A stretch of DNA of 64,000 nucleotides from Beijerinckiaceae bacterium. GTDB taxonomy: Bacteria > Pseudomonadota > Alphaproteobacteria > Rhizobiales > Beijerinckiaceae. Positions 63,503 to 64,000 of the stretch are shown here, piece after piece. The stretch is from assembly GCA_947478405.1 (NCBI GenBank), contig CANJVX010000006.1, positions 29,439 to 93,438 of the forward strand, written 5' to 3'. The translations under genes were made by a program, and so were the position numbers. The notes under the pieces are model-generated. The model was not told the DNA's origin. It ran no database searches and was given only the letters and a program-made list of their open reading frames with translations. Within the stretch, counting starts at the first letter, position 1, and each line of letters begins with the position of its first letter.

Positions 63503-64000
63503 TCAGGTGGCCGCTTCCGGACCGTTCTCTGCCAACTGCTTCCACCGTCGCCCGCATTCTTTTGCAGCGGCGGCATAGGCCTCCGGCAGTTCGTCATAGG
63601 GCGGTCGGAAAGGTCCGGGTTTGCAATAGCCCGCGGCGGCGATCCTGGTCTTCTCGACCTGGATGTTGAACTTCGCGAAAACCTCAGGATCCTTGATGAT
63701 GGAATCGACAGGTTCGTTCGCCCAGCCGATCGCGCGCGCAAAGCGGTCGATCTCCGCTTGATCGCGGGCCTGAACGGCTCGCATGATGGCCAGCGCAGGG
63801 CGCGGGTCCATTGCGGCCGCCGTCGCCCAGCAGGCCGTCGTCGTTTCCGGCGAGACCGCGTAGGCTTGATGCACAGTCGATTCATTCGGCATGAAGTTGA
63901 TCCGCCCGCCTGTGCGGCGGAGCAGTTCGAGCAGATCCTTCGGCCGCGACATCTTGGCTGACGTTACCGTCGGCGCGCGTTTGGCCAACGCTTCCCAGAA
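63503..64000 (-). CDS. Dihydrodipicolinate synthase-family protein, C-terminal part
   Basis: The frame is open to the right edge (165 codons), so the start lies outside. The sequence KMSRPKDLLELLRRTGGRINFMPNES and the helical end (ARAIGWANEPVDSIIKDPEVFAKFNIQVEK, split by position; PYDELPEAY; CGRRWKQLAENGP) are the C-terminal third of the DHDPS/NAL family of lyases and dehydratases, which join or split pyruvate-type acids. It probably began an operon with the truncated gene at 63342-63473. Assignment to the family is by sequence feel; the Lys of the Schiff base is not in view. Confidence 0.7.
   Translation of the reverse strand, partial: FWEALAKRAPTVTSAKMSRPKDLLELLRRTGGRINFMPNESTVHQAYAVSPETTTACWATAAAMDPRPALAIMRAVQARDQAEIDRFARAIGWANEPVDSIIKDPEVFAKFNIQVEKTRIAAAGYCKPGPFRPPYDELPEAYAAAAKECGRRWKQLAENGPEAAT

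Overview
The window reads as a chromosomal stretch of an alphaproteobacterium, probably of the Hyphomicrobiales type. The support is indirect: ornithine-free betaine lipid genes (btaBA), orphan TctC/Bug receptors in large number, protocatechuate dioxygenase with a divergent LysR regulator, a bacteriochlorophyll-synthase gene, and moderate-to-high GC with GGAGG-type ribosome sites. No rRNA, tRNA or CRISPR array was seen.

Layout. Positions 1-10.6 kb: the end of a bicupin gene, a TctC receptor, a cupin, a PQQ alcohol dehydrogenase with a convergent cytochrome c, a TonB-like protein, a decayed LysR gene, an SGNH-type exported protein, pcaHG with a divergent LysR regulator, and another TctC. 10.6-20.3 kb: a flavin aromatic hydroxylase with a TctC, modABC, an FAH-family hydrolase, a carboxymuconolactone-decarboxylase-like protein, a PrpF-family isomerase, a fused gene remnant and a B12-binding regulator-like protein. 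20.7-29.5 kb: hydroxyacid dehydrogenase, LLM flavin monooxygenase, cupin, amidohydrolase, GlcG/HbpS protein, dihaem cytochrome and three TctC genes. 29.6-40.0 kb: a small Cys-rich exported protein, bacteriochlorophyll synthase followed by a membrane alpha/beta hydrolase, a phytase-like esterase, btaBA behind a Pho-box-like site, and a three-gene ABC importer. 40.7-45.7 kb: a visibly AT-richer five-gene operon (dienelactone-hydrolase-like, SDR, acyl-CoA dehydrogenase, TctC, CoA transferase) that looks foreign. 46.2-62.9 kb: a GC-richer aromatic-acid cluster built from paralogous pairs: two Rieske oxygenases, two signal-less periplasmic-binding-fold proteins with a C-terminal Cys/His motif, two gentisate-dioxygenase-like bicupins, four TctC receptors, an SDR, a UbiD decarboxylase, and LysR and IclR regulators. 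63.3-64 kb: a gene cut off at a short repeat that also occurs at 17.0 kb, and the 3' part of a dihydrodipicolinate-synthase-family gene.

How it works together (inference). The window is an accessory catabolic region for aromatic and other organic acids. Eleven intact TctC-family receptors are present, without any TctA/TctB membrane partner, and most sit directly beside one or two oxidative enzymes. In the 46-62 kb cluster a plausible order is uptake or sensing by the TctC proteins, ring hydroxylation by the Rieske enzymes, dehydrogenation by the SDR, decarboxylation by UbiD and possibly the binding-fold proteins, and ring opening by the bicupins. The most promising undescribed element is the pair of signal-less binding-fold proteins at 49422-50525 and 58221-59318, together with the nested inverted repeat at 59384-59434 that probably controls one of them and ubiD.
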